64,000 nucleotides of DNA from Dromiciops gliroides (Eukaryota; Chordata; Mammalia; Microbiotheria; Microbiotheriidae), in assembly GCF_019393635.1 (NCBI RefSeq), contig NC_057863.1:1566501-1630500 (forward strand), in the 5' to 3' direction. Below, piece by piece: positions 1-11,073 of the stretch. A program made the position numbers and the translations under genes. The notes beneath the pieces were generated by a model. The model saw only the letters and a program-made list of their open reading frames with translations, was not told where the DNA came from and did no database searches. Each line of letters starts with the position of its first letter. Positions within the stretch are counted from its first letter, which is position 1.

Positions 1-1620
1 GACCCCCACACCCACCCTGAGACACGGCTACCAACAGGAATACTAGAGCAGAACAGTCGCCTGGGAAGGTGGTGGCTTCCGGTTTCATCCTTCCTCAGCC
101 AAGCATCCTTGTAGACTCAGCTCAGATCGTGGGACCCCATCCAGCTATTTTTGGAATACCTTCAAATCTGACTTCCTGGGATGTATGTGTATCTGCTCAC
201 ATGTGTGCATACATGAGGATATGTGTGTATACATGCATACATGTGTACATGTATGTATATGTGTGTGAATAGATGTAGAGGTAGATGTGCCCAGGATCCC
301 CTCCTGGTCATCCGGGACCCTCCTGATTCACGGTCGCTGTCTCCGAGGACCTCCTCCTCCCCTTACCAATCCATTCTTGACTCCCACAAGCCCTAAGAGG
401 CATTGCCTCGTTTGCAGGGTCTCTGGGATGACACAGTCCCCCCAGGACTTTCTTACTCATCAATGCTATTTACAGAGACCATGTTTCCCCATATGTGCTC
501 TCACAGGCACAAGGAGGGGGTGGGGTGGGGCAGGACAGAGATGTCCATGAAGTTGGGGATTCTGCTTTTGCCAGAGAGCAGGCCTCCCCTACCACTGCCT
601 CTGCTGCCCTAGGTCTGTGTGTCTGCCCCATCCCATCTGCCAGCCACCAACTCTGCCTTTCCCCCCACAAGAATATCAGAGCCTTCTTTGGGACCTAGCA
701 CAGCTGCCTGGGAAGATGGGAAATAGAAGGGGACCAGGGACAGAGGCCCTGGAGAAGGGAGGCAGTGAGCGGAGGAGGGGCTGGCCCAGGAGGGATGAGG
801 CTCTGGGCTCCCATGTGTTGGGGGCAGACCCACTACTCTGACCCCAGCGTTGTGAGCCATTGGGATTGTGCCTGTCTCTGGGGCAGGGGGCAAGAGATGT
901 CAACCCGAGGGACTGTGGGACTCTGGGATTCTGGAGGACTCTTTCCCCTTGAGTGGGAGTCCACCTACTGGAAAAGCCTGGAGGAAGGCTCAGGCCCCTT
1001 TGTAAAGGCCGGAGCCCTGGACAAATGAAGGGTGGCTTCTTCCCTGGACCTTTGTCCTTCCCTGTGTTTTCTGTGTTATGTCTGTGAGACCTGTTTAACT
1101 CCTGGCAGAATGAAGCAGTCTTCCCTGAGCAGCTGCTGGGCTGAGCAGGGGCAGGAGAGTTGGTGCAGATGGGAGCCAGGCACTGGGGGCCCCCCTCTGG
1201 GGATCCACACTGGCCGTGGCTTGGGGAGCTGGCTCCAGCTTTCAGTTCGACTCATTCTTAGGGACCCGGCCCCTTCCCCCGGCAAACAGCAGCTGCAGGG
1301 GCCAAGCTAAGTGCCAGGCCTGGTCTGAGGCTCTGAGGGCCCTGCCTCCCTGTGCCTGCCAGCTCTCTCCATCCTCTGGGCAGCCTCGACCCCGGCTCAG
1401 TGTGGAAGCACCAGGGCTGGCCTCAAAGCAGCCATCCTGCTGCCTAATGGGTCTGATCTCAGGAAGAGCAGCCTGCAGGCGCCTTGTCCCTGGGAGCCCA
1501 CCCAGTGGGCTGAGCAAGGTCACCTCCCAGGCACCAGAGGGCAGAAGGAGGGCCCGGGAGGGAGAGGCAGGGCTGAGAAGAAGCCCCAGCGCCTCGTCCT
1601 TCTGGCCCGGCCGGAGCTAG
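1..1620. other. Single-copy-looking DNA, no gene recognised
   Basis: This part holds a degenerate (TG)/(ATGT) stretch at about 183-275 and otherwise GC-rich DNA. Several open frames exist on both strands, but none resembles a known protein and their overlap is what GC-rich DNA gives by chance. No SPNS3 tail exon was recognised here. Confidence 0.5.
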
Positions 1621-1624
1621 TCAG

Positions 1625-1790
1625 GAGACCCAACCTCTGCTCCTTGCACCGCCTCACCAGGGCAAATCACCTGTCTCTTAGTGACTCGGTTTCCTTTGTT
1701 GTCCAAAGTGGATAAGAATACCCGCCCCAAAGTTCTGTGAGGCCCAAGAATGTTAGAAGGGCTGGAATACTACAGACAGGAGAGCCTTGT
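1625..1790 (+). repeat. MIR-type SINE
   Basis: Diverged MIR core: a GGGCAAATCACCTGTCT-like core, then GGTTTCCTTTG..CCAAAGTGG and GTTCTGTGAGG, in the order expected for the forward strand of MIR. Confidence 0.6.
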
Positions 1791-2020
1791 GATCCTTCAT
1801 AATCAGCTGATAAACATTTAAGCACCTACTATGCACCAGGCCCTGAGCTAAGCACTTTGCCAATATCTTATTTGATCCTAATGATCCCGGGGAGGGAGGG
1901 TTTTACAGATGAGGAAACTGAGACAGGCAGAAATGAAGCGATGTGCCCAGGGCCACCCAGCTAGTGTCTGGATTTGAACTCTGTTCTTTCTAACTCTAGG
2001 CCTAGCACCCCATGCCACTA
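1790..2020 (-). repeat. MIR-type SINE, reverse
   Basis: Reverse-strand MIR order is clear: AAGCACCTACTATGCACCAG, GATGAGGAAACTGAGACAGG, GTGCCCAGGGCCACCCAGCT, GGATTTGAACTC. The 5' part also fits the L2/MIR shared 3' end. Confidence 0.7.
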
Positions 2021-2690
2021 CAGAAAGTGGAGGCTAAACTGACAGCCTTGGACACTCCCCAACTCCTCAGGACATCCCTGGAACCAAGGAGTTCCATAAT
2101 CACAACCAAGTCCTGACATCCCCTCATGACATCATTGGTCCTCACCTAGAACAAAGGATGGACAACAACCCCTGGAATGAGGGGCTGCCGGCAGAAATCT
2201 GGCTTTGAGACCCTTCCTTCCCCAGGCTGCCCGGCTCTGGACACTCCCTGGGAGTGCCAGGGTCCCTCCTAAATTTGGTGGCCGGGCCTGAACCCAGGAC
2301 TTTAGCTGAGGCCTGTCAAGGGCAGTGGGTCTCTCACCTCTCTGTGCCTAGACGTGGGCCCATCCAGATGGAGCCCAAGTTTGTCTTAAGCAGCCACGTT
2401 CCACAGCTGACTCCAGTCAGGCCCCCAAGGCCCTGGACCTTTTGGGGATCCCCTGCTGGGGCTCCTGAACCCCCTCTTCTACTGGATTTTGTTTTGCCCA
2501 AGTTGAAGGTGAGAAAGGAGGAAGTGCCACTGCATGTTGGGAGGCCCCCTGACTGGTGAATGCAGAGGCTAGAGCTGACCTCTACCATGGACAGGTGGGA
2601 GGACAGGGATGGGTGGGGACACGGGTCAGCAGAGGGGGCCTGCAGGCTGCCGAGAGCGCACACGTCTCTGTGTTGTGTGTCTTTGTGTTT
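2020..2690. other. No recognised feature
   Basis: Single-copy-looking DNA between a MIR and a MAR1-like SINE. The open frames here have no similarity that I recognise. Confidence 0.4.
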
Positions 2691-2699
2691 CTGGCTTCT

Positions 2700-2926
2700 G
2701 GGGCCCAGTCACTTCAGTCGTGTTTGATGCTGGGTTTTCTTGGCAAAGATACTGGAGTGGTTTGCCATTTCCTTCTCCAGGTCGTTTGACAGACGAGGAA
2801 ACTGAGGCAAAGAGGGTGAAGTGATTGTCCAGAGTCACCCAGCTAGTGTCTGAAGCTGGATTTAAATAGGTCTTTCTGACTGCAGGCCTGGCACTCTATC
2901 CACTGCACTACCTCGCTGCCCAGCGG
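2700..2926 (-). repeat. MAR1-like CORE-SINE, reverse
   Basis: Contains TTTTCTTGGCAAAGATACTG, TTTGCCATTTCCTTCTCCAG, GAGGAAACTGAGGC, GTCACCCAGCTAGTGTCTGA and a tRNA-like head ending CTCGCTGCCC, all as reverse complement. The same order recurs at five other sites in the window. An L2 tail (GGCACATAGTAGGTGTCTAA) follows at about 2926-2965. Confidence 0.8.
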
Positions 2927-3134
2927 GCACATAGTAGGTGTCTAATAAATGTTGCCCTATATTTAGTTGTAGGATTTTATTGGCTCATTTATTCCTTCTT
3001 TTCTTTAATTGTTTATGTTTGTCAGAGCAGTGCAAAGCTCACAATTTCAAATTAATTTATAGCCTAATTTTAAAATTATAAGGCTTGAATTAGATGTTCT
3101 CTCCTACTGAAACCAATGACCCTGTGATCCTCTG

Positions 3135-3325
3135 TCTGTCACCCTCACAGACACATAGACACACTCACATGAGTACTCACACTCAAACACACACAACCAC
3201 ACAATACACACTCATACTCACTAACAGTATCTCTCACACAAGCACACTCACACACTTACACTAACATGCACACACACACACTCAAACACTCTCCAGCACA
3301 CTAACACACACACTCATACAGATGC
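3135..3325. repeat. Degenerate (CA)n/(CACT)n tract
   Basis: About 190 bases dominated by ACACACTCACACTC-like runs with many interruptions, so an old and impure microsatellite. Confidence 0.85.
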
Positions 3326-3954
3326 ACTCTGCTTTCTTCTCCAGGCCTGACCAATGGCCACAGCCAGACCCCCTGAGGGCCCCCCCCTTCCCAAACTCAG
3401 AGGGCCCCTGGCAGGAGATTCCCAGGGAATCAGGGAGGAGATGATGAGTGCACTGCCTGAGGCCCTCCAGGGACACGCCCACAAAATCGCCTGCCACTGA
3501 CTCTTACCTCCACCCCCACCCAGTGAAACCCTGGGCTGGGCCCACATCCCAATGGGGCTAGACCCAAGATGGCCTGGCATCAACACCCTCCTGTGGCACG
3601 GAGACAGGCGGCCTATTCATCCTGCCTGGGCAGACCTGGTGCCTGGGACAATCAGGGCACAATCCGCTGATTGTCTGCCTTCTTTGAAGTTGCCCGTTGG
3701 TTTCCTGGGTCCTGCCTTGGCCCCCAGCAGAGCTTCTAGGCCCTTTCCAGGCTGGAGGTATGCCTACCTGGCCTGCTCCCCAGCGCCCTACCCCAGACAA
3801 TGGGCCTCCACAGCGAAGTGACTGTCCAACGACCCGAAGAATTCTAGCCAACAGGCGTCCGATTTGCTGAGCTAGGGTGGGGATCCAGAGACAGAAAGTG
3901 AAGGGCCACCCCTGTCCTCCAAGAGCTCAGAGTCCAGCAGAAAGGTGGGGGCAC
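3325..3954. other. No recognised feature
   Basis: GC-rich single-copy-looking DNA with overlapping chance frames on both strands and no recognised protein similarity. Confidence 0.4.
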
Positions 3955-3970
3955 AAGATATGCCTGAGTA

Positions 3971-4119
3971 GGGGCAGCTAGGTGGTGCAGTGGATAGAGC
4001 ACCAGCCCTGGATTCAGGAGGACCTGAGTTCAAATCTGACCTCAGACACTTGACACTCACTAGCTGTGTGACCCTGGGCAAGTCACTTAACTCCCATTGC
4101 CCTGAAAAAAGAAAAAAAA
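3971..4119 (+). repeat. CORE-SINE (WSINE1-like), full length
   Basis: Head GGGGCAGCTAGGTGGTGCAG with tRNA-type A box (TGGTGCAGTGG) and B box (GAGTTCAAATC), the MIR-like core TAGCTGTGTGACCCTGGGCA, and an A-rich tail. It is flanked by a perfect 16-base target duplication AAGATATGCCTGAGTA (3955-3970 and 4120-4135). Confidence 0.95.
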
Positions 4120-4159
4120 AAGATATGCCTGAGTAAATGGGGGAGAAGAGATCTAGGTA

Positions 4160-4490
4160 GAGCTCTCCTCACCTTAACAAGGGCGCTGGTCTGCCCCATA
4201 ATCCCCCACCAGATACCCCATCTCTGGACTCTGGGCATTTGCCCTGGCTCAGTGCCCTCCCTCCTCACCTCTGCCTCTCAGATCCCATTTCCCACAGGCC
4301 TTTCCCAGCCTTCGACTCTCATCTCACTTGGGGTGTGCTTGTCTTCTATGTCCTGTGCTTTAAGACGCTTGTCTCTCCCACCAGACCAGGAGCCCAGAAA
4401 GTTCCCAAATTGTGCATGCCCTTCGACCCATCTAGGCTACCAATTAAAGTCACACACACCCCGTTGGGGAATGGCATCTCAACACCATAC
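4160..4490 (+). repeat. Possible L2 fragment plus unassigned DNA
   Basis: Stretches such as CTCACCTCTGCCTCTCAGATC and TTTCCCAGCCTTCGACTCTC echo the L2 3' region on the forward strand, but the match is broken and weak. Confidence 0.3.
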
Positions 4491-4654
4491 TATTGACTCT
4501 TAAAAAATACAAAATAGACCATTCCAGAAGGAACTGGAAGGGCCTCTGGGCACCAGCAGTGATGACAATATTCCAGAGGAAATAACTTTGAAGGACTTTA
4601 GACCATTGGTCAAGGAAGCAAAAAAGCCAAGAGTCCAGGGAGCTGAGGAAGAAA

Positions 4655-4885
4655 CCCTCCCCTCCCCCTCTCTCCCCATTTCTTTCCCCCTCTTCCTCTC
4701 CTCCCCTCCTTCTCCCTCTCCTCTCCCTTCTCCCCCTCCTCCCTCTCTACTTCCTCCCCTCCTCCCTCTCCTCCTCTTCCCCCTCCTTCCTTCTTCCCTC
4801 CTCCTCACCCTCTCCAGCTTCTTCCTCCCCTTTCTCCCTCTCCTCCCTCTCCCCCTCCTCCTTTCTTCTTCCTCATCCCCCTAGC
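4655..4885. repeat. Polypyrimidine tract (CCT/CTCC-rich)
   Basis: About 230 bases almost purely C and T on the plus strand, with short CTCCTCCCC units and no fixed period. Long frames here on both strands are low-complexity artefacts. Confidence 0.9.
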
Positions 4886-5089
4886 CAGGCCCAGCACCCC
4901 TGCCTCCCCGTCAGAGAGGGGAAGAGCTGAAAGTGTAGAGCCAGATTCCAGGTGTGGCCAGTGGGGGAAGGTTTGCACAAAGCCTTGGTTTTCAGGATCT
5001 AAAAAAGCACTTTCTCTGGCTGGGGCTGTGCTGGTGGGCGTGGCGTTCATCGTTTAGAACTGAAGGTCGGGAGTCCCTGCGAAAGCGCT

Positions 5090-5165
5090 GTTCTTGACTT
5101 TCTTTGGCTCCCCAGCACCTGGTGCAGTGCTCGCACCCCAGAAGTGCTTACTAAATGTGGTTGAC
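5090..5165 (+). repeat. L2 LINE 3' tail
   Basis: CTCCCCAGCACCTGGTGCAG then AGAAGTGCTTACTAAATG matches the terminal L2 motif (cccagcacctggcacagtgc, gcttaataaatg). Confidence 0.65.
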
Positions 5166-5790
5166 CTAGTGAGAGCCCTTCTGGTGGACGTCGGGAAGGA
5201 GGGCAGAGGGTGCCGGGAAAGAAGGGGCCATCTGAGCTGTGCTGAGCCTCAGAAGAACAGGCTTTCAGCAGATAGATGAGGGGGGAGCAGTGTGCTCCCC
5301 GCTTGGTGCCACCATGGGTGGGTGGGGGGATGGTTACAGAGAGAGCAAAGCCCAGCTTAGCTCACACACTCACATGCCTGTCCTGTCTCACCTAGTGAGG
5401 TGACCCCTCTCCAAGCCACTTGCATAGGGGAACCCATCCTAGACAGTGTTCTCCGGCAGACAGCCCTCCCCCATCCCCACTCGTTTAGCTGCCTGTCTCT
5501 GATTTTCCACATTCCCCGCAGCCGGCGCCTGGGCCCCCCCTCCCCCAGCACATCCTCCATCACGCTGGCCCCTTCTCTCTTAGATGACCTCGGGGGTCCC
5601 AGGGACTTCTGGGGAGTGGCCCCTGAGGGGCGGGGATCTTCTGGAGAGGGGCCCAGGGCCTCCTGTGGAGGGGCCCAGAGCCTCCTGAGGGAGGGGCCCA
5701 GGCCGCCCGTTCATTTTGCCCCTGGCGCAGCTTCGGACTTTCTGGACTTCCTGGGCATCCTGGCTCCTGCTTTCAGGTCCCTTTGTTATG
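5165..5790. other. No recognised feature
   Basis: GC-rich DNA between two L2 tails. It includes an imperfect run of GGGGCCCAGGGCCTCC-like units at about 5640-5705. No gene recognised. Confidence 0.4.
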
Positions 5791-5912
5791 TCGTCTTCCC
5801 ACATTAGACTGTGAGCCCTTTGAGGGCAAGGCCTGCTTTTCCTTTGGCATGTATGTATATCCCCGGTGCTTAGTGCCTGGCATACAGTAAACACTTAGTA
5901 AATGCTTGTTGA
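5790..5912 (+). repeat. L2 LINE 3' tail
   Basis: Contains TTAGACTGTGAGCCCTTTGA, GGGCAAGGCCTGC, CCCGGTGCTTAGTGCCTGGC and AGTAAACACTTAGTAAATGC: the full terminal block of L2 in forward orientation. Confidence 0.9.
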
Positions 5913-6054
5913 TCTCATCGCTCACTGCATCCAGTGGTGCTCAAGAGCTCCGGACCACCTCCCTGAACAAGCAGTCTTTGCGCTGCCTCGTACCCTCTCC
6001 TCTCCCCTTCTAAGCCCTCTGCACGCTGGCTCCCATGATCACCGAAACCCGCGC

Positions 6055-6290
6055 TCGTCGTCTCTGCAGCCTCCCACCGTCTCCTCCTTGATAGTCTCTC
6101 GAGGTCCGGGGGAAGCTCTTCTCTCCTGGTTCTCCTCCGACCTGGATGGCCACGCCTTTCCAGTGCCTTCGATACATCGTGCCCAGTGCTGGGCAGCCCT
6201 TCTCTTCTCCCTCCATACCACCGCGCGTCAGCCCCTGTGGGTCCAATTACCATCCGAGCTCTGTATCACCCGTCAGCATTCAGATCACGT
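6055..6290 (+). repeat. Possible L2 reverse-transcriptase-region fragment
   Basis: TCTCCTGGTTCTCCTCCGACC resembles the L2 coding segment that reads tctcctggttctcctcctacc. The rest is too diverged to follow. The block is richer in CpG than its neighbours. Confidence 0.35.
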
Positions 6291-6955
6291 TGTCATCTGA
6301 AATGTGTTGTGAACACCGAAGGAATTTATTTAGCAGATAGAATCAGATGAGACACAAGACAGAATCCAATCAACTGATAAAATCTGCCCATCTCACTATT
6401 GATCCCCAGATATCTCACTCAACTTTCCTGTCCCCATGAGAAGAGAAAGGGTTAAATCTTAATTTTATTTAGCAGACAGAAGCAGGCACAGACAGTTAAG
6501 ACATGAGGACTAATTCATTAAATCCAATTAGCTAATTCCCTGTACGCTTCTGGTGTGACCTTGACTTCTTAATTTCTCCTTCTCCTTCCCTGCCTGGCCT
6601 ATGGGCTTTCTCTTCTTTGATCACCACATGCTTAGATGAGTAAGCAGGAAGGCACTGAACACCAATAGGTCAGCTACCCTGTCTCAGGATTTCCAGCATC
6701 TGCAGAATGCCTTCCAGAGTGCAGCTGGAGACCCAGGCCTGGAGCTGTTATGAGAGGGTATGACTAGGAAGGGCCAGGGGAGGTTCAAGAATGAGACCTT
6801 TGCTCTAGCTTAGGCGAGGGGGTCCATGCCACACCTGAAGCTCTGTTCTGTCTCCTCTTGGCAGCTCAGCTTTTGCTGCCATGGCTCACTGGGTCTGCCT
6901 CTGTTAAATGAGGTATCCCCAACTGGCTGATAGGGGTGGAGAGTCAGGGAGAGGG
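6290..6955. other. Unassigned DNA
   Basis: AT-rich, with two similar short phrases (GGAATTTATTTAGCAGATAG and TTTTATTTAGCAGACAG at about 6321 and 6464) that suggest an old repeat. No family recognised and no gene. Confidence 0.35.
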
Positions 6956-6979
6956 TGAGGAGAGAAACAAAAACAGAAC

Positions 6980-7485
6980 TTGACCATAGAAAGTTGCTAT
7001 GGTGGCAGGGAAGATCAAAACACAAACTCAGAAGAAGTCAACAAAGTCAAAACTGCTACAGCCAAAGCCTCAAAGAAAATTGTAAATTGGTCTCAGGCCA
7101 CAAAAGAATTCCTAGAAGGGTTCAAAAAGAATTTAAAAAATCAAATAAGAGAGGTAGAGGAAAAATTGGAAAAAGAAGTGAGAGTGATACAAGAAAATCA
7201 TGAAAAGAGTCAACAGTTTGGTAAAGGGGGCACAAAAATACTGAAGAAAGTAACACCTTAAAAAACAGAATAGTACAAATGATAAAAGAGGCACAAAAAT
7301 CCAATGAAGAGAAGAACTCCTTTGAAATCAAAATTGTTCAAATGGGAAAAGATACACAAAAATTCACTGAAGAGATGAACTCCTTAAAAAGCAGAATCGG
7401 CTACATGGAAAAAGAGGTACAAATATTCACTGAAGAATTTAAAGAGTTCAGTGCTTAAAAAGTAGAATTGGCCAAATGAACAACT
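6980..7485 (+). repeat. L1/HAL1-type ORF1 fragment
   Basis: The sense strand encodes a lysine- and glutamate-rich coiled coil (frame reading ..VEEKLEKEVRVIQENHEKSQ..) with repeated CTTAAAAAGCAGAATNGG and AAATGGGAAAAG blocks, as in the N-terminal coiled coil of L1 ORF1p. The same element, reversed, is at 18444-19090. It is followed, after a SINE, by an L1-like 3' UTR with no ORF2 between. Confidence 0.7.
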
Positions 7486-7486
7486 T

Positions 7487-7627
7487 TGTTTGTGAGGCAG
7501 TTGGGGTTAAGTGACTTGCCCAGGGTCACACAGCTGGTAAGTGTTAAGTGTCTGAGGCCAGATTTGAACTCAGGTCCTCCTGAATCCAGGGCCGGTGCCC
7601 TATCCACTGCGCCACCTAGCTGCCCCT
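7487..7627 (-). repeat. CORE-SINE (WSINE1-like), reverse
   Basis: Reverse complement of the full SINE, from GTGAGGCAGTTGGGGTTAAG to GCGCCACCTAGCTGCCCC. It is inserted between the ORF1 part and the 3' UTR part of the host L1-like element. Confidence 0.93.
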
Positions 7628-7830
7628 GTTGGTCTATTTTCTTTCACAACATGACTAACGTGGAAATTTGTTTTGCATGACTGCACTTGTAAAATCTATA
7701 GCAAATTTCTTGCCTTCTTAATGAAGGGGAGGAGAAAGGAGAGAATTTGGAACTCAAAAAAATTTAAATGAATGTCAGAAATTATTTTTACATGTAGTTA
7801 GGTTAAAAGTTAAATATTAATAAATGTGTT
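7628..7830 (+). repeat. L1 3' UTR end
   Basis: TTCACAACATGACTAACGTG, GTTTTGCATGACTGCAC, GGAGGAGAAAGGAGAGAATT and TTTTTACATGTAGTTAGG parallel the 3' ends at 33345, 34256 and 62340. Confidence 0.8.
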
Positions 7831-7837
7831 CATAAAG

Positions 7838-8092
7838 GGCAGGCTAGGTAGTGCAGGGGTAGAATGTCGAATTGGGAGGCCAGAAATTCTGAGTTCAAAT
7901 CTTGTCTCAGACACTTACTAGTTGTGTAGCCATGAAAAAGTCAGTAACCTCATGAGCTTCAGTTCGCTTACCTGTTAAATGGAGATTAAAAGCACCTACC
8001 TCCCAGGGTTATGGTGGGGACCCAGTGGCACAATAGTGATTAAGTGCTTTGCAGACCTTAAGGCCTTACAGAAATGTTAGTTATTTCCAAAG
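7838..8092 (+). repeat. MIR-type SINE
   Basis: GAGTTCAAATCTTGTCTCAG, TACTAGTTGTGTAGCCATG, TTACCTGTTAAATGGAG, CCTACCTCCCAGGGTTATGG and AAGTGCTTTGCAGACCTTAA are in MIR order, forward strand. Confidence 0.8.
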
Positions 8093-8099
8093 ACTAGGG

Positions 8100-8955
8100 A
8101 GCCTTGAATTCCATCCAGCTGAAGAGCCTTGGACAGAGCCAAGGAAATGGAGCCCCTCACTCTCTCTTTCCCTGCTCCTCAGCCAAAGTTGGCATCCCAA
8201 ATTACCCTGACTGGGTACTGCTAGTGGCAGGGAGGGAGGGGCATCGGGAGTCTCCAATTCTGCTCTCACTCAGATGTCGATGGTCGGCTGGCTGGTGATA
8301 AAACCAGGGCCTGGAACCACATTACACCTGCTCTGACACCAACGAGGCCTCACCTTCCTCTGCCCCTAGAAGTGAGGCAGGAAGGGAGGAGGGAGTGAAG
8401 GGAAGCTGGCTGGGAGGGATGCAGGCAGAATTCCGGCCAGAGCCCTGCCAGTGACCCAAGCTGACAGTGCCAAGTGTCCACAGCAGGAGCTGGGGCAGGA
8501 GACACAGATGGCAAATGCTTCCCAGCTCTGGCCTCGTCTGGCACCCTGCCCTCAGGTACAGGCACCGTAGCCGGCTCAGGCACAGCTCTCCAGGCCACTG
8601 GCTTGGCACTTTGTGCCCCAGGAAAGGAAGCAGCTATTAGCACAGCATCTGCTACGAGATGGGTAGTCATGGAAGGAAATGGACTCAAAGGACAGCCTGA
8701 CTCCTCAGGACCAAATGGCAAACTGCCTGCCCTCGGCCTGCGGCCTGCGCCCCAGCGCCGGAGCTGGGGACACTATCCCTAGTCCCCTTATGGCGGGAGG
8801 CAGAGCCGGCTCCACCTTCTTCAGCCAATGGAGCGGCGCCTCTCAGACCAAGGGTTCAGCCACCATACGCTCCCGCTACTTAGCGGACTTGGAGACGCAG
8901 CTCATGCCACCTTCTCCAGAAAACCTTTCCCGCCCTAGGCACACACTTGAACCTG
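8100..8955. other. No recognised feature
   Basis: GC-rich single-copy-looking DNA. Frames up to 123 codons are open on both strands but overlap each other and show no known motif, so they are not called as genes. Confidence 0.4.
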
Positions 8956-8959
8956 GCCT

Positions 8960-9065
8960 TGACCTAATTACTGCCCGTTAGCTCCTCAAGGGCAGCCACT
9001 CCATGTGACCTTCTGGCCCCATCACTTGGCACGAAGCCAGTCCCCGAGCAGCTGCTTCATAATGG
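8960..9065 (+). repeat. L2 LINE 3' tail
   Basis: CGTTAGCTCCTCAAGGGCAG and CATCACTTGGCACGAAGCC match the L2 end (tgagctccttgagggcag, acttggcacatag). Confidence 0.6.
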
Positions 9066-9970
9066 CTCTACCTGACAGACAGACTTGGAATTGGGGCTCC
9101 GGGAATGCAAATGAAGGAATTCATGTTCCCGATGCCAGGCCATATGCCAGGGCCATCTTAGGGGCTCTGCTGATTCAGATCTCTTGGGCCACGATCCTTC
9201 TGTCAAACTGCCTGGTCCAGGCCCCTCAGGACCCTGGGATGGGACGAAATCAGGAACCCCCAGTGTTGGGACAACCTGTATGGGGCGGGGGCTGTTTCTC
9301 TGCACCCCTGGGGTGGCACCACCCAAACAGCATTCTAGAGCCGCCTCATCTGTGAACCTGGGCTTCCAAATTAGTCCAAGAACTCTACTTGAAGGCAGGA
9401 ATTCTCCCCTCCTGCTCCCAGTCGCCTGAAAGCACCAAGAGCCGGGCCGTGTGGGCAGATGGCACAAATGACCTCTTCTTGGATGAATGAATGAATGAAT
9501 GAATGAACAAATGAAGGAAAGAAGCCTTCCTTCATCCTTTCAGATGCATGCACTCTCTCTGCCCTCAAATTGTCCTGCACAGAATTATCAACTTGCTTCC
9601 CTTTTTTCTTGGGGGAAGCTGGGAGTGAGGGGGGTGGAGGCTTGTTGCATTTGGGGTCTTTCGATTCCACAAGCATTAGATTCCAAGGATACAAGCGCAG
9701 GACAGAACTCTTTCCCTGCCTTCAAGCAGTAGAGGTCCTACTGAGGATCAAGAACAGGTACTCACTCATATACTGCACCAGGGTTAGGGATGCCTACCCA
9801 TACGCAGCCCTGACGAGAATTAACCATACTGGGCACTCAAAAAGAGTGAATCCTCGAACCTGGCTACCCCCTGCTACTGGATCATGCCTTTAACGTCCAG
9901 GAAGGGTTCTAAGGCAGCAAGCTGGGGCCAAATGCTATCTGGCCTTTGTCTCCTTTGAAAGGGGCCCTGG
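9066..9970. other. Mostly single-copy DNA with a short (TGAA)n
   Basis: A (GAAT)n run of about seven units sits at 9483-9510. The rest shows no gene, repeat family or structure that I recognise. Confidence 0.5.
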
Positions 9971-9975
9971 GGGCG

Positions 9976-10132
9976 GGGCAGCTAGGTGGTGCAGTGGATA
10001 AAGCACCGACCCTGGATTCAGGAGGACCTGAATTCAAATCCGGCCTCAGACACTTGATACTTACTAGCTGTGTGACCCTGGGCAAGTCACTTAACCCTCA
10101 TGCCCCACAAAATTAATAATAATAATAATATC
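9976..10132 (+). repeat. CORE-SINE (WSINE1-like) with (AAT)n tail
   Basis: Full SINE from GGGGCAGCTAGGTGGTGCAG through the core. Its tail has become (AAT)n (AATTAATAATAATAATAATA) instead of plain A. Confidence 0.95.
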
Positions 10133-10149
10133 AGGGGAGAAGAGGAAGG

Positions 10150-10400
10150 AAAGGAACAAACATTTATTAAGTACCTTGGATGAGGGGCACTGAGCTATGG
10201 ACTTTACAAATGTTATATCATTCACTTAATCCTCACAATAACCCTGTGAGGTAGGTACTATTATGATCCTAATTTGAAGGTTTAGGAAACTGAGGCAGAC
10301 AGAAATTAAGTGTCATTCCCAGGGTCACACAGCTAGGAAGAATCTGAGGTTGGATTTATATTTAGGTCTTTCTGGCTTCAGGCTCAATTCAGGACTTTCA
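10150..10400 (-). repeat. MIR-type SINE, reverse
   Basis: AACATTTATTAAGTACCTTG, CACAATAACCCTGTGAGGTA, TTTAGGAAACTGAGGCAGAC and CCCAGGGTCACACAGCTAGG in reverse MIR order. Confidence 0.8.
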
Positions 10401-10875
10401 GGATTTCTCTTCAAAATGCCACACAGTTCATTCCCACTGTCTCAGACTCCTTCTCCATGACCCTCATTCTTTAAAAAAAAAGATTTGTGCCGATAGAGTT
10501 CATTTTGACATCTCTTAGATCTCCCCAGACAGCCCTCCCACATAACCAAGATCATTCTTAAAGGGAAAAAAATGAAAGAAAATCAGGGAAAAGGCAGGGG
10601 GATCCGCATAACTGACCAAAACATTGAAAAAATGTGAACATGGATGCTTCGCTCTGCACCCCTGGCCCCCATGCCCCCTTCAGCAAAGGAGGGAGTGAGA
10701 GCCCCCTTACTCGTCTCTCCCAGGGGGTGGGTTTGTTGTGATTTCATACCGCTCCCTTTTGAATTCTGGGTGTGTGGTTGTTCCTTCCATTCACACGGTT
10801 CTGCAGATCGTTTCCTTGCATCTGCCTCCATCACTCTGTCATAGAGGTCTTCCCAGGCTTGTCCATCATCCACCA
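10400..10875. other. No recognised feature
   Basis: Unassigned DNA. No gene or repeat family recognised. Confidence 0.4.
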
Positions 10876-10879
10876 CTGT

Positions 10880-10985
10880 GCACTGGCCCTGAAGTGGGGA
10901 GGATCTGAGTTCAAATCTCACCTCACACACTTTACTAGCTGTGTGATCCTAGGCAAGTCACCTACCCCCAACTGCCTTGAACATC
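10880..10985 (+). repeat. CORE-SINE, 5'-truncated or diverged copy
   Basis: GAGTTCAAATCTCACCTCAC, TACTAGCTGTGTGATCCTAG and GCAAGTCACCTACCCCCAAC give the B-box-to-core part. The tRNA-like head is missing or unrecognisable. Confidence 0.7.
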
Positions 10986-11073
10986 CTGATGTATATCTTG
11001 CCACTGGAGCCAGATGGCTCTGGAGGAGAGAATGAGGTTGCCCAGCCCTCCCTCACTTTAATCCAGTTCATTA

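Noticed and set aside
4500-4884. Arginine/glycine-rich and proline/serine-rich frames on opposite strands
   Set aside because: Translations of the polypyrimidine tract.
5915-6253. CpG-containing block with an arginine-rich minus-strand frame, considered as a neighbouring gene's first exon (for example SPNS2)
   Set aside because: No spinster N-terminal motif is present, and a forward L2 phrase inside it explains part of the sequence.
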